Positions 17,843-27,132 of a DNA stretch of 64,000 nt are shown piece after piece. Location of the stretch: NCBI GenBank assembly GCA_002694885.1, contig NZNM01000132.1:1-64000 (forward strand), written 5' to 3'. The notes below the pieces were generated by a model. That model saw nothing but the letters and a program-made list of their open reading frames with translations. It had not been told where the DNA came from and did not search any database. Each line of letters begins with the position of its first letter. The first letter of the stretch is position 1. Source of the stretch: Opitutaceae bacterium. GTDB taxonomy: Bacteria > Verrucomicrobiota > Verrucomicrobiia > Opitutales > Opitutaceae. Made by a program: the position numbers and the translations under genes.

Positions 17843-18723
17843 AAATAAAGGAATATTCAATTTCCCCAATGAATGTTTCGATAATCGTACCGTCGTACAA
17901 TCAAGGCCCATATATCCGCGAATGCATAGAGAGCCTCATTCGGCAACCCATAAAAATAGAAATTTTTGTATTCGATTCGGATTCGTCGGACGGTACTGCC
18001 GAAATATTAAAAGATTATGTTGGTGAGATCGACTTTTTTATCGAGAAAGATCTCGGGCAACCTCATGCTATAAACAAGGGCCTAAAAAAAGCTAGAGGTG
18101 ATATACTAGGCTATCTTAATAGCGATGATAAGCTAGTGCCAGATTCGATTGGCAAGGTCTTGGACTTTTGGACAGAATATCCTGATACGGATTTATTGTA
18201 TGGAAAATCCTATTACATTGACGAGCATAGTCGCGTTATTGGAGATTACCGCACGAGAAACTGGGATCAAGCGGCGTTTAAAGGAGAATGTTTTCTATGC
18301 CAGCCATCCTGTTTTTGGAGCCGGAGAATATTCAATAGAATTGGGTTTTTTGACGAGCGTCTAGATTGCTCGTTGGATTACGATTATTGGCTTAGGATTG
18401 CGAAGTCTGGCGGCGTGATTAAATATTTAGACGAATATTTGTCATGTTCGAGGGACTACCCGGAAACAAAAACTCGAAGTCGAAGAGGAGAGATTTTTCG
18501 CGAAATATTCGAGCTCTCGCTCAGGCGTCTAGGGTACATAGACCGTTCTTGGATAGAACAATGGTTCGACTATCTCAATCACGAGAAAAAGTCGTCGATC
18601 GCCCGTGCGTTTCTTTCCGACAGCAGTGCCAAAATACGACTAGGGAAATGGGGCGAATACTTTTCTCATGCGATTTCTAAGGACACTTGCCTGGTTGAAC
18701 CAATGTTTGATAGAGTGTTGTGA
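17839..18723 (+). CDS. Family 2 glycosyltransferase
   Basis: GT-A glycosyltransferase of 294 residues. VPSYNQGPYI is at 17-26, FDSDSSDGT at 45-53 and LNSDD (metal site) at 93-97; LDYDYWLRIAKSG lies near 180-192. The GTG start at 17839 overlaps the stop of the DUF115 gene by 4 bases, which indicates translational coupling; an ATG at 17869 sits nearer the conserved core and is an alternative. It has the same N-terminal style (PxYNQG) as the GT2 part of the fusion at 7009. The GT4 gene follows 15 bases downstream. Confidence 0.88.
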   Translation: MKIKEYSISPMNVSIIVPSYNQGPYIRECIESLIRQPIKIEIFVFDSDSSDGTAEILKDYVGEIDFFIEKDLGQPHAINKGLKKARGDILGYLNSDDKLVPDSIGKVLDFWTEYPDTDLLYGKSYYIDEHSRVIGDYRTRNWDQAAFKGECFLCQPSCFWSRRIFNRIGFFDERLDCSLDYDYWLRIAKSGGVIKYLDEYLSCSRDYPETKTRSRRGEIFREIFELSLRRLGYIDRSWIEQWFDYLNHEKKSSIARAFLSDSSAKIRLGKWGEYFSHAISKDTCLVEPMFDRVL

Positions 18724-18738
18724 GGCTCCTTTAGATTG

Positions 18739-20478
18739 ATGAACGTCTTAATCGATCTGCATTGGATGAAAATTGGACGCTCCGGGGGCATGGAGCAATT
18801 GGCTTGCGAGTTGGTGACCTCTATCAGCTGGTTGTGGGATCGGGGCAAAATTACGGTATACTGTCCGGGAGAGTCTTGTGAGGAGCTAAAGGGTAGTAGC
18901 CGAGCAGCAAAGATCGACTTTATCGATAGCAACGTCTATGAACTCGTGCCCTCAAGGGAGCCCTTTGCTCGGGGGAGCTTAGGCGATTCGAAGGAAGAGT
19001 TTTTCAGCCCTTTGGGGGTAGTCCTGGTTGGATCGACCAAGACGAAAGCGAGAATTATCAAAGTCGATCTGGTTCATTCGATTGGCGGTTATGTCTCTCC
19101 TGAGTTTTATGGATATCGAAATATCGTCACCATCTTGGATCTGCAGCATCGTCACTTTCCTGAGTTTTTTGATGAAATCGAAGTAGAGGCGCGGGAAGCT
19201 AATCATGAACTAGCGATCGAGCTGGCCGAGAAAGTCATCTGTATCTCAGACTCGGTTCGGCGGGATGTTCAGCAAAGCTATAATGTCTCGGGAAGTAAGC
19301 TAGAAACGATATGGCCGATTCCCAGCAGTCACTTTTGGATAGATCTGCCAGAGGGTGTAAACGCCAAGATCCGAGCAAAATTCAAACTTGATGATAACTA
19401 CCTCTTTTATCCTGCTCATTCCTGGCCGCACAAGAATCATGAGACATTAGTCGATGCCTTTGCATCGCTGTGTAAGCGGTTTCCTAACTTAAAACTTATA
19501 CTAACGGGTGGAAATTTCGCCTCAGATCATCCGGCTCGGAAGAAGATAGAGAAGCATGGCCTGCAAGAATCGGTGATGCATTTGGGCTATTGCTCTTCGT
19601 TAGAAATCAGGTGTTTGATGGAGGGTGCGAAGGCCCTGGTTTATCCATCGAGGTTCGAGGGATTTGGTCTACCGGTTGCGGAAGCGATTATTTTGGGAAC
19701 GCCTGTGGTTTGCTCCGATATCGAGACTCTCAAAGAGGTTGGAGGCGATGCGATATCCACCTTTGATCCGGAGGATAGCAGTGACATCGTTAGGGCTGTG
19801 GAAAAGGTATTGATGGATCCGCGATCTCGCGATTCTCGCTCCGCCAAGGCTCAAAAGCGAAAATCGCTGTTCGCCGCTGGCCCTATCGCCTTGAAAACCT
19901 TCAATCTCTATCGCGAGTTCTGTGGTCAGAAGCCTATCGAAGAGGCTCGCGCTATTCCCTTACCAACGTATCGGCGCGAGCGAGCTAGGCATTGGGGCCG
20001 CCAAGCCCTCAAGCGCGTGGATAGCTGCCAGTTTCTCAAGAGCTGGATAGCTTTAGCCAAGACTTTTTGGAGTAGTCCCGTCCACGGCTTTGCTGTGTGG
20101 AGGCAATTGCGATACCGCCGCCAGAGAATGAAGGAGCCGTTCAGCGGAAGATATGGCGATGGTTGGATCGAACCGGATTTTCGAAAATGGCTTATGGTGC
20201 CAGACGGGACCCAGTCTCTGACCTTGAGAATCGAATACCCACCGCGTGAAACCTGCCGCAACATGCGGATGTGGTTATCGCTCAATGAGGGCGAACCCAT
20301 TCTCGACACTTATTCTGGTCATGTGGGAGCGACGATCACGATCCCGGTCCCTGCAGAATCCCCCAAGTTATCGCTCCTTAAGATCAAGAGCCAGCATTAC
20401 TTCGTGCCCCAGAACCTCGGGCAGGGTGACGACTCCAGAAAGTTATCAGCCAAGCTCCTGGATATTCGCTGGGATTGA
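18739..20478 (+). CDS. Family 4 glycosyltransferase with C-terminal extension
   Basis: GT-B glycosyltransferase of 579 residues. The N-terminal half begins MNVLIDLHWMKIGRSGGMEQ. The donor half begins near YPAHSWPHKNHETL (about 219-232) and has the retaining-GT4 signature FEGFGLPVAEAI with the E-x7-E pair near residues 304-312. After the GT-B fold ends near 400, a basic linker leads to a ~115-residue C-terminal domain (from about GRYGDGWIEPDF) rich in beta-type sequence. It looks like an accessory carbohydrate-binding domain, though no family was recognised. ATG 18739 is preferred to a TTG three bases upstream. Likely assembles the surface glycan. Confidence 0.85.
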   Translation: MNVLIDLHWMKIGRSGGMEQLACELVTSISWLWDRGKITVYCPGESCEELKGSSRAAKIDFIDSNVYELVPSREPFARGSLGDSKEEFFSPLGVVLVGSTKTKARIIKVDLVHSIGGYVSPEFYGYRNIVTILDLQHRHFPEFFDEIEVEAREANHELAIELAEKVICISDSVRRDVQQSYNVSGSKLETIWPIPSSHFWIDLPEGVNAKIRAKFKLDDNYLFYPAHSWPHKNHETLVDAFASLCKRFPNLKLILTGGNFASDHPARKKIEKHGLQESVMHLGYCSSLEIRCLMEGAKALVYPSRFEGFGLPVAEAIILGTPVVCSDIETLKEVGGDAISTFDPEDSSDIVRAVEKVLMDPRSRDSRSAKAQKRKSLFAAGPIALKTFNLYREFCGQKPIEEARAIPLPTYRRERARHWGRQALKRVDSCQFLKSWIALAKTFWSSPVHGFAVWRQLRYRRQRMKEPFSGRYGDGWIEPDFRKWLMVPDGTQSLTLRIEYPPRETCRNMRMWLSLNEGEPILDTYSGHVGATITIPVPAESPKLSLLKIKSQHYFVPQNLGQGDDSRKLSAKLLDIRWD

Positions 20479-20596
20479 AGTCTAGACGCTCGCCGAGTCC
20501 TGCTCGTGACGAAGCATGCGCTCGATGATCGGCGTATTTCTTTGAGGCTCCTTGGGATTTTCTGGGTTTAGCTTATCCTTGTATTTTTGGAAGGAC

Positions 20597-21601
20597 CTAT
20601 CCGATTACATTCTTCCATGATTCGGGCATTGATTTAGCGATTTCGATCTCGCAAAATTCTTCGGGTGTCGAAGGGGGCCGGTTCTGCACCCACCTAGCCA
20701 TCTCCCTGATACCTGCTTTAAGGGACACTGGTACCGGGCAATCAAACACTTCGCGTATCTTATCGTGTTTAGCATAGGCGTCCACCACTTCGTTGCGAGC
20801 CTCCAGATGTCGGACGTCAGTTGGCTTGCCCATCGCTGCTGAAACTTCGTGGGCGAGCTCGAGTACAGAATGGGGTGTATCCGCCCCTATGTTAAAAGTC
20901 TCTTGATAGGCTTTGGAATTTCTAGGCGACCGGGCAATCAGGGGCGCCACATCATCTATGTAGGAGAATGCTCGCGTCTGTTTCCCATCGCCGAAAATAG
21001 TCATCGGCTCGCCTTTCAGTAGCTGGTTCATGAATATGCCAATCACATTGCGATACTTGTCTGCGATGTTCTGACGCGGGCCGTATACATTATGGGGCCG
21101 AAATATGATATAATTCAATCCGAACATTTGGTGCGCCGCTCTCAAGTCCAACTCGAATGCGTACTTCGATATCCCGTACGGATCCTCGGGGAGAGGGGTC
21201 ATGGACTCGTCCATCGGCAGCTGATTGGCACCGTATACCGCGATTGAAGAAGTGAATACAAAGCACTTCACTTCGTGGTTTACTGCCTGATTCAGCAAAT
21301 TGACCGAGGCTAGTAGATTGGTTCGGTAATTGTAAGCTCGGATGAAATGCGATAGCCCCTCCGCTGCGTATGCCCCCAGGTGATAAACGTAATCAAATTT
21401 TTGGCGGTTCCAAAGCGACTCTACGAACGAATTGCTCTTTAGGTCGCCTTCGACAAACTCGCATCCCGCAGGAACATTGTCGAGGGATCCTCCGCTCAGA
21501 TTGTCGGTTGCAACAACGTCGATTCCAAGTTTGAGGCAATGTTCCGCGACGTGGGATCCGATGAATCCGGCTGCTCCGGTTACGAGGGCAGTCTCGCTCA
21601 T
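20597..21601 (-). CDS. NAD-dependent epimerase/dehydratase (nucleotide-sugar epimerase)
   Basis: Extended short-chain dehydrogenase of 334 residues acting on a nucleotide sugar. The Rossmann motif GAAGFIG is at 9-15, the Ser/Thr site SSIAVYG at 118-124 and the catalytic pair YGISK at 142-146. RPHNVYGPRQN and GDGKQTRAFSYIDDVA are typical of UDP-glucose 4-epimerase-like enzymes. The start overlaps the stop of the dehydratase gene upstream by 4 bases (21598-21601). Together with a GDP-mannose dehydratase-like enzyme it would supply an activated sugar. Exact substrate is uncertain; a 4-epimerase/reductase step is the best guess. Confidence 0.85.
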   Translation of the reverse strand: MSETALVTGAAGFIGSHVAEHCLKLGIDVVATDNLSGGSLDNVPAGCEFVEGDLKSNSFVESLWNRQKFDYVYHLGAYAAEGLSHFIRAYNYRTNLLASVNLLNQAVNHEVKCFVFTSSIAVYGANQLPMDESMTPLPEDPYGISKYAFELDLRAAHQMFGLNYIIFRPHNVYGPRQNIADKYRNVIGIFMNQLLKGEPMTIFGDGKQTRAFSYIDDVAPLIARSPRNSKAYQETFNIGADTPHSVLELAHEVSAAMGKPTDVRHLEARNEVVDAYAKHDKIREVFDCPVPVSLKAGIREMARWVQNRPPSTPEEFCEIEIAKSMPESWKNVIG

Positions 21602-22620
21602 AATTCTTTGGATTGTTCGTGTTGAATCATCTTCGAAATGGTTTCTTCGAGAGTTGTTCTCGGTTTCCAGCCAAGTTGATGCGATGCTTTCGAGTAGTCA
21701 CCGCAGGTGCCTTTGATGTCTCCAGGGCGGTAAAACTGCTCGTCGATCCTGACGACTACCTTGCCGTTACTTGGGTCGCGGGCGATTTCGTCCAATCCCT
21801 CGCCGCTCCACTCTAGTTCAATCCCGGCGTGCTTGAAAGCCAGATTGACGAAATCCTTGACCGAGTGGAGTTGGCCTGTCGCGAAAACGAAATCGTCGGG
21901 CAGCTCCAAGGCCATGACGTCGAGAACGCCTTCCATGTAGTCCCCAGCATAGCCCCAGTCTCGCTCTGCATAGATATTGCCCAGAGAAAGAGTTTCGTCC
22001 CGTCCCGCGGATATGCGAGCGACGGATTGTATGATTTTTTTAGTCACGAATTGTTCTCCCCGAAACTCGCTCTCGTGATTGAAGAGGATCGCGGTCGCGG
22101 CCCAAAGCCCGTAGTGTTTTCGGTAGGCATTGATCAGCTGAAATCCGAAATCCTTGGTTAGGCCGTAGGGGCTCTGGGGGTGACGGGGGGCGCTTTCGGA
22201 TTGTTTGCCGTCGGTGAGATCGCCGAACATTTCTGAACTCCCGGTAAAAAGGAGTTTCGTTTTTGGGGAACGGTCCCGAATCGAGGTGGCGATGTTGGTC
22301 AAACCCAGCACGTTGGTATCGATAGTCTCCCGTGGATGCCCGATGCTCCGGGCGACGGAGCTCTGGGCAGCCAAATGAAATACCTCGTCGAACAGTTCGC
22401 GTTGGATCAGTTCATCGACGAACCATTTTTCGGTAACGTCCCCGCGATGGATGCCAATCCTTGCGAGTTCAGCTTCTCCGAGAAATTTTAGGGACCCTAT
22501 CTCGTCCTCAGAGCCCCCGCGTAGCAGGCCGTGTACGGTATCTCCTCTTTCCAGCAGCAACTTCGCCAGGAAATAGCCGTCCTGGCCGCCAACCCCTGTT
22601 ATCAATATTTTCTTGCTCAA
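21598..22620 (-). CDS. GDP-mannose 4,6-dehydratase-like enzyme
   Basis: Dehydratase producing a 4-keto-6-deoxy nucleotide sugar, the entry to GDP-fucose, GDP-rhamnose and similar sugars. Gmd hallmarks are visible: TGVGGQDG at the N-terminus, SSEMFG near 128-133, the Tyr/Lys pair in YGLTK at 152/156 (most Gmd have YAVAK), FNHESEFRGEQFV and LGNIYAERDWGYAGDYMEG. The start chosen is TTG 22620, which places MSKKILITG at the usual distance; a TTG at 22659 would add 13 residues. The downstream epimerase gene overlaps it by 4 bases. This is the first gene of the two-gene minus-strand unit next to tRNA-Gly. Confidence 0.83.
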   Translation of the reverse strand: MSKKILITGVGGQDGYFLAKLLLERGDTVHGLLRGGSEDEIGSLKFLGEAELARIGIHRGDVTEKWFVDELIQRELFDEVFHLAAQSSVARSIGHPRETIDTNVLGLTNIATSIRDRSPKTKLLFTGSSEMFGDLTDGKQSESAPRHPQSPYGLTKDFGFQLINAYRKHYGLWAATAILFNHESEFRGEQFVTKKIIQSVARISAGRDETLSLGNIYAERDWGYAGDYMEGVLDVMALELPDDFVFATGQLHSVKDFVNLAFKHAGIELEWSGEGLDEIARDPSNGKVVVRIDEQFYRPGDIKGTCGDYSKASHQLGWKPRTTLEETISKMIQHEQSKEL

Positions 22621-22844
22621 AGACTGGCAGCTATAGCTATCGAATGAGCTTCGCGGCAACGGTTTTCTTCGTTAGAAGTCGTTCTCGAGGCTGGCATGCC
22701 AAGCCGTAGTCTCGCAGGAGTTGGAACGGAGGGTCCGCCTTCGCCGTTTCTGGACTTCCTCCTTCGCCTTTTAGGCTACGGCGTGACGGGCCCGGCGTGA
22801 CAGCCTTCGACTCTTCTCCGGCTCAGCGGGATGCGAGCGAAGGC

Positions 22845-22918
22845 TGGTGCGGGTAGACGGAATCGAACCGACGCAACCAGCTTGGAAGGCTGGGGTTCTA
22901 CCACTAAACTATACCCGC
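22845..22918 (-). tRNA. tRNA-Gly (TCC)
   Basis: On the minus strand the 74-nt gene starts GCGGGTATAGTTTAGTGG, has the anticodon arm CCAGCCTTCCAAGCTGG with TCC in the loop, the T-loop GGTTCGATTCC, and ends with a matching acceptor strand TACCCGC, A73 and an encoded CCA. All arms pair. It marks the right border of the glycan locus; tRNA genes often lie beside variable regions. Confidence 0.95.
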
Positions 22919-23568
22919 GTTAATGGAGGGGTCTAAGATCAAAGGCTCGAGGCCTAGGTCAAGTCCTTTTCTGTCCAGACTCTGGATCGCGAAAAGAGAA
23001 TAAGGGCTAATGGATCGTTAGTCTGCTCGGCGCTTCGCTAGATCTTGGGCAAATCGAATATCAGGTCTAGTCGCCAAAAGCTGTTCAAAAACCGACTAAA
23101 AGGGACCGTTTTGTAGGTAGTTGTGAAACGTCTACGTAACAATTCGGAGAAAGATGTGCCAGCGGCACTGATAGACACGGCTCGAATTTAGTGTATGATT
23201 GTTGTCGAGTTTTGGAAACGACCGGATTCGTCTCTTCGGAGACAGCTAGGGTAACAGCAGGCTATAATCCGGAAACGACCTTGGCTCACATACAAGAGTT
23301 GGATTCCTGGGCCGGCGATCTCAGATCGTCGGCTCTTCTTGTATCTGGACGCCGCGAAGTTGGCGCGAATCAGTTTCTTATACCACTTACAAAAAGTATT
23401 GGGGAAATAGCGAAGCAAGGATCGAGCTTGGGCCAGTCGGCTCGATTGATAACCGTCCCCGAAGGGAATCCTCCTCAAAGAAGAGTTCGCGGCGTTAGCG
23501 AAGCGCGATAAACGCCCCATTTCGTTTTCCCGTTGCTATGAATCGGCTTTCCTGAAACATCGGCGGAT
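22919..23568. other. Non-coding stretch with a hairpin, about 650 bases
   Basis: Open frames exist on both strands at about 23190-23520, but their translations have no recognisable domain and are mirror images over the same bases, so neither is taken as a gene. A palindromic hairpin at 23290-23344 is the only clear structure. A small RNA or an hflK leader could lie here. Confidence 0.45.
23290..23344. repeat. Nested palindrome / potential hairpin
   Basis: Outer arms atacaag (23290-23296) and cttgtat (23338-23344) enclose a near-perfect 21-base palindrome, 23312-23332 (ccggcgatctcagatcgtcgg). As RNA this forms a strong stem. There is no T-run after it, so it is not a standard terminator. Confidence 0.55.
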
Positions 23569-24561
23569 ATGGGTGAGAACATTGAATTCAACCTGCCAAA
23601 AAATTTCCGGGAGTTCCGGACTCGGGCATCATCGATCCTCTGGATTTTGATAGGCATTCTGGTGGCCGCAGCTGCATTCACCAGTATTTATACAGTAGAG
23701 GCTCAGTCCCAGGGTGTGGTGCTTCGTTTCGGCAAATACGTGAAAACAGTTGATCCTGGGATTCAGGTGAAACTGCCTTTTGGCATTGATCAGGTATCGA
23801 TCGTCCAGGTCAGGCGTCAATTGCAGCAAGAGTTTGGTTTCGCGACGCGGGGCGGAACGAATCCAACTCAGTTCAATCCCTCTCAAACGGAACGCAGTTT
23901 CGAGCGCAGCATGGTGACGGGGGACTTGAACGCCGCCACGGTCGAATGGATTGTTCAATTCCGCATTCAGGATCCTAGGCTATTCCTCTTCAAGGTCAGG
24001 GAGCCATCATTGACCTTGCGTGACATTTCAGAGTCGGTAATGCGATCCGTTGTCGGCGATCGAACGGTGGACGAGGTGATTACCGTTGGGCGTCAGGAAA
24101 TTGAAAGCGAAGCGACCATCCAAATGCAAACGCTGGTCAATAAATACGAGCTCGGGCTCAGCATCGATCAAGTGCAGCTTAAGGATGTCAACCCTCCCCA
24201 ACCGGTTCAGCCTTCCTTCAACGAGGTCAATCAGGCTCAACAAGAACGGGAGAAGATGATTAACGTCGCCAACGGGGAGTACAACAAGGTGGTGCCTCGA
24301 GCCCGAGGTGAGGCTGAACAGCGTATTCAGTCCGCGGAAGGCTATGCTCTCAAGCGCGTCAACGAGGCGGAAGGCGATGTGGCTCGATTCAACGCCATTC
24401 TTGAGGAATATATCAAGGCCCCGGAAGTGACCAAGCGGCGGCTATATCTAGAGGCCATGCAGGAAGTGATTCCGCGATTGGGCCGAAAGATTATCATCGA
24501 TGAGGAAGCCCAGCAAATTCTGCCGCTCCTGCAACTAAACCAAGATACGCCAACCCGCTAA
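23569..24561 (+). CDS. hflK: FtsH protease modulator HflK
   Basis: SPFH/prohibitin-family membrane protein which, with HflC, surrounds and regulates the FtsH protease. Of 330 residues, a transmembrane span lies near 24-42 (SILWILIGILVAAAAFTSIY), followed by the SPFH domain opening QGVVLRFGKYVKTVDPGI and a long helical C-terminus rich in Glu and Ala (EQRIQSAEGYALKRVNEAEGD). Start is ATG 23569. The next gene, hflC, follows after 7 bases. The E. coli protein is longer at its Gly/Pro-rich ends; this one is compact. No ftsH lies nearby. Confidence 0.93.
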   Translation: MGENIEFNLPKNFREFRTRASSILWILIGILVAAAAFTSIYTVEAQSQGVVLRFGKYVKTVDPGIQVKLPFGIDQVSIVQVRRQLQQEFGFATRGGTNPTQFNPSQTERSFERSMVTGDLNAATVEWIVQFRIQDPRLFLFKVREPSLTLRDISESVMRSVVGDRTVDEVITVGRQEIESEATIQMQTLVNKYELGLSIDQVQLKDVNPPQPVQPSFNEVNQAQQEREKMINVANGEYNKVVPRARGEAEQRIQSAEGYALKRVNEAEGDVARFNAILEEYIKAPEVTKRRLYLEAMQEVIPRLGRKIIIDEEAQQILPLLQLNQDTPTR

Positions 24562-24568
24562 ACGAACG

Positions 24569-25531
24569 ATGAAAAAAATAGCAGGCTCATTCGCAGTTCT
24601 TCTAATTCTTGCCGGGATTGTCGTCCTTTTCGCGTCGGCTTACACGGTTCACGAAACCAAACAGGCGATTATTACCCAATTCGGCAAACCCGTGGGCGAT
24701 CCAATCACCAGGTCGGGGCTCCATTTCCGTACGCCATTCGTGCAGACTGTTCACATGATCGAGAAGCGTTTTCTCGAATGGGATGGCCGTCCCACCGAGA
24801 TGCCGACCAAGGACAAGACCTATATTGAGGTCGATACCTTTGGGCGCTGGCGGATTAGCGATGCCAAGCAGTATTTCGAAAGGCTGCGCGACGAACGCAG
24901 TGCCGAGTCGCGCTTGGATAACATTCTGGGAAGCGAAACTCGAAACGCCATCGCCAAACATGAGTTGATCGAAGTAATCCGCACGACTAAAGATCGCCAA
25001 CCGGCCCAGGATGCTACGCTCGTGGATACGCCTGGCAATATTGGCATTCTCTATCCGATCACGCTGGGGCGGGCCGCTATCGAGCAGGAAATATTCGAAA
25101 ATGCGGCGTCCAAGCTAACGGACTTCGGTATCGAGTTGCTGGATATTCGATTCAAGCGGATCAATTACAACAACAGCGTACGGCAACGCATCTACGAACG
25201 CATGATCAGCGAGCGCCAGCAAATCGCAGAGCGTTTTCGTTCCGAAGGAGCGGGTGAAGCGGCGAAGATAACGGGTAAAAAGGAGCGGGATCTTCAAGAA
25301 ATCGAATCGGAAGCCTACAAGACGGTGGAGACGATGCGCGGTCAGGCGGATGCCAAGGCCACTCAGATTTACGCGGACGCGTTTAATCAGAGCGATAGAT
25401 CCGTCGAGTTCTACGAATTCACCAAGTCCTTGGAGTCCTACGAGCGCATGCTGAATGAGGACGCGACGCTAATCCTGTCAACGGATAGCGAGCTCTTCAA
25501 ATTCCTTAAGGATATTGAACCAGGGGAGTAG
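24569..25531 (+). CDS. hflC: FtsH protease modulator HflC
   Basis: Partner of HflK in the SPFH complex. The 320-residue protein has an N-terminal membrane anchor (FAVLLILAGIVVLFASAYTV, residues 8-27). Then come the SPFH domain with VHETKQAIITQFGKPVGD, the typical LLDIRFKRINYNNSVRQRIY segment near 190-209, and the helical RMISERQQIAERFRSEGAGEA region. All are standard HflC features. It is cotranscribed with hflK (7-base gap) and followed by REP-like sequence. Confidence 0.94.
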   Translation: MKKIAGSFAVLLILAGIVVLFASAYTVHETKQAIITQFGKPVGDPITRSGLHFRTPFVQTVHMIEKRFLEWDGRPTEMPTKDKTYIEVDTFGRWRISDAKQYFERLRDERSAESRLDNILGSETRNAIAKHELIEVIRTTKDRQPAQDATLVDTPGNIGILYPITLGRAAIEQEIFENAASKLTDFGIELLDIRFKRINYNNSVRQRIYERMISERQQIAERFRSEGAGEAAKITGKKERDLQEIESEAYKTVETMRGQADAKATQIYADAFNQSDRSVEFYEFTKSLESYERMLNEDATLILSTDSELFKFLKDIEPGE

Positions 25532-25587
25532 GGCTCGTCTTTATTTCTGGAAGCCAATGCATGGCATTTTTCCCTTAAGAGTTGTAT

Positions 25588-25661
25588 GGAGCGGTCCCGC
25601 TAAGCGTGGACCCCGATAAACGCATGCAGCTCGTCCTGAAATCGCGGGCAAAACCCGCTCC
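25588..25661. repeat. REP-like palindromic element
   Basis: A compound palindrome lies between hflC and the next gene: GGAGCGG at 25588-25594 matches CCGCTCC at 25655-25661, and a small hairpin gcgggcaaaacccgc sits at 25644-25658. The word 'GGAGCGG..CCGCTCC' recurs at 27097-27132, so this is probably a dispersed intergenic repeat family. Confidence 0.5.
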
Positions 25662-25778
25662 TGCATCAGACTTTCCGTTCTAGGTTCAACAGGATACGCC
25701 AAGAGGGATCGAGACTACAGATGTTGTTACCCTTGTTGGCAAACCAAGGCAATTGAACGTTACCAACAATAAAGATTC

Positions 25779-27053
25779 ATGTTTAACGTCCTGAAAGCAC
25801 TGCTGGCGATCGCCGTCGTTTCTGGCGTTGGCTATCAATTGGCTCGAATTGGGGACCGGCTATACAACGGTATCCCGCATACTTTGAAGGTACGGGCAAT
25901 TGAATCGGTCAGCCAAACTCAAACGGAAAGCCAGGCGGAAACTGAAGGCGAGCCGCTACTGCGCGATGGGGTGATGGAACCGCTGGTGGAAACGTTCCTG
26001 GAAGCAGGTTTGGTGGAAGGCGAGTTTTCCTTGGAACGAAAACTGGCCACTCTCGACTTTTCTCAGCTGGAGGATTTTTACATCGAAGCGCTTTCCTTCG
26101 ATCTCCAGAGCGCCAAAGCCTATGAAGCGGCTGGTCTAGCCTTGCAGAAAATCGCCACGGAGGATCCTGCCAAAGCGTTGGAACTTCTCTTCGCCCTTTC
26201 ACCTGCTGAGAAGGAGCGTCTGTCCACGGAGCTCGCGATTGGCTGGGCTCGCGCGGATCCGCACTCGACTTGGGATTGGATCGATTCCGCGTGGATGGAC
26301 TCCAGCGGAGCGTACATCGATCGGCAGTTGCAGAACGGTTTATTCCGCGAAACGTTAGACGTTGTGCTCGAGGAGCATGAAGACTATAAAATGGCGGCCG
26401 GTATGCTCGCCAGCGTTGTCGAACCGGACCTGAAACTTGAGCTAGCGGATTTGATCGCATTCCACGTTGTATCCAAGAATCCTGCCGAGGCCCTAGAACG
26501 CATGCGCTTTCAAAGCGACGATTTGCTAGATTCGGCTATCATGGATGCCGTTATTGAGGAGTGGGCCCAACGGGATTCAATTGGAGCGATGGAGTGGACA
26601 TTGGCAAACCAGCGACAAGTTACCAGCGCAGGAGCCAAGGAAATCGCCAAGGATCTCTTGCTAAACGGCGTTCGCGATGGCCTGATCGACTTTCACGCGA
26701 ATTTGCAAAGCCAATACAAAAGGGATGCGGTGGCTTCGGAAGGGGCCCGTCTACTGGCCAGAAGGGAACCGATTGAATCGATTTCCTGGCTTGCCGCCAT
26801 CGAGTCTACCGGGGATCGCTACCAAGCTTATTACGACTCGCTATATGAGATCGGGCATGACGATTTCGAGAGCTCAGTGGAGTTCGCGGAGCTCGCCAAC
26901 AGCGCCGCCGATCTAGATCGGGAAACCGCTTTCTTTGAAGCCCTGCAAAGTTGGACGCTTGTCGATCCGGAAAGGGTAAAAACGTATCTAGATTCTAGCG
27001 ACGATTTCGTAGACAGTCAACGCTTCGCTCAGCTTCGGAGCGGGCTGGAGTAG
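25779..27053 (+). CDS. Membrane-anchored helical-repeat protein of unknown function
   Basis: Not a recognised family. The 424-residue protein begins with a hydrophobic segment (VLKALLAIAVVSGVGYQLA, residues 4-22) that is a signal anchor or signal peptide. The rest is acidic and all-helical with weak repeats built around W-A-x-x-D motifs (GWARADPHSTWDWI, EEWAQRDSIGAMEWT, LQSWTLVDPERVKTYL). Such short Trp-containing helical repeats are common in Verrucomicrobiota secreted proteins of unknown role. Start is ATG 25779. It stands alone, with a REP element upstream and a terminator hairpin directly after its stop. Confidence 0.75.
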   Translation: MFNVLKALLAIAVVSGVGYQLARIGDRLYNGIPHTLKVRAIESVSQTQTESQAETEGEPLLRDGVMEPLVETFLEAGLVEGEFSLERKLATLDFSQLEDFYIEALSFDLQSAKAYEAAGLALQKIATEDPAKALELLFALSPAEKERLSTELAIGWARADPHSTWDWIDSAWMDSSGAYIDRQLQNGLFRETLDVVLEEHEDYKMAAGMLASVVEPDLKLELADLIAFHVVSKNPAEALERMRFQSDDLLDSAIMDAVIEEWAQRDSIGAMEWTLANQRQVTSAGAKEIAKDLLLNGVRDGLIDFHANLQSQYKRDAVASEGARLLARREPIESISWLAAIESTGDRYQAYYDSLYEIGHDDFESSVEFAELANSAADLDRETAFFEALQSWTLVDPERVKTYLDSSDDFVDSQRFAQLRSGLE

Positions 27054-27077
27054 CACAGGCTTCCAGCCTGTGTTTTT
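27054..27077 (+). terminator. Rho-independent terminator
   Basis: Perfect 8-bp stem CACAGGCT / AGCCTGTG (27054-27061 and 27065-27072) with a 3-base loop, followed by TTTTT at 27073-27077, starting right after the stop of the helical-repeat gene at 27053. Related CACAGGC..GCCTGTG palindromes can also be dispersed repeats, but position and T-run favour a terminator. Confidence 0.75.
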
Positions 27078-27096
27078 GGTAGCGTGGTAGACGGCT

Positions 27097-27132
27097 GTAG
27101 GAGCGGCCCACACCATGCGGGGCCGCTCCTAC
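27097..27132. repeat. REP-like inverted repeat
   Basis: Arms GTAGGAGCGGCCC (27097-27109) and GGGCCGCTCCTAC (27120-27132) are perfect 13-bp inverted complements with a 10-base loop. It shares the GGAGCGG word with the element at 25588-25661. The rest of the gap up to 27352 shows nothing further. Confidence 0.75.

Noticed and set aside
20479-20596. Minus-strand text of ~40 codons (KYKDKLNPENPKEPQRN then IERMLRHEQDSASV) after the epimerase gene
   Set aside because: It looks protein-like but has no start before MLRHEQ, overlaps the end of the epimerase frame and matches nothing recognised; could be the tail of a lost gene but not enough to call.
23188-23520. Overlapping open frames of ~106-110 codons on both strands
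   Set aside because: Neither translation has a recognisable domain or signal, they mirror each other, and the region contains a strong palindrome; more likely non-coding.
27054-27077. CACAGGC palindrome as a dispersed repeat rather than a terminator
   Set aside because: It begins directly at a stop codon and is followed by five T, so terminator is the better call; both may be true.
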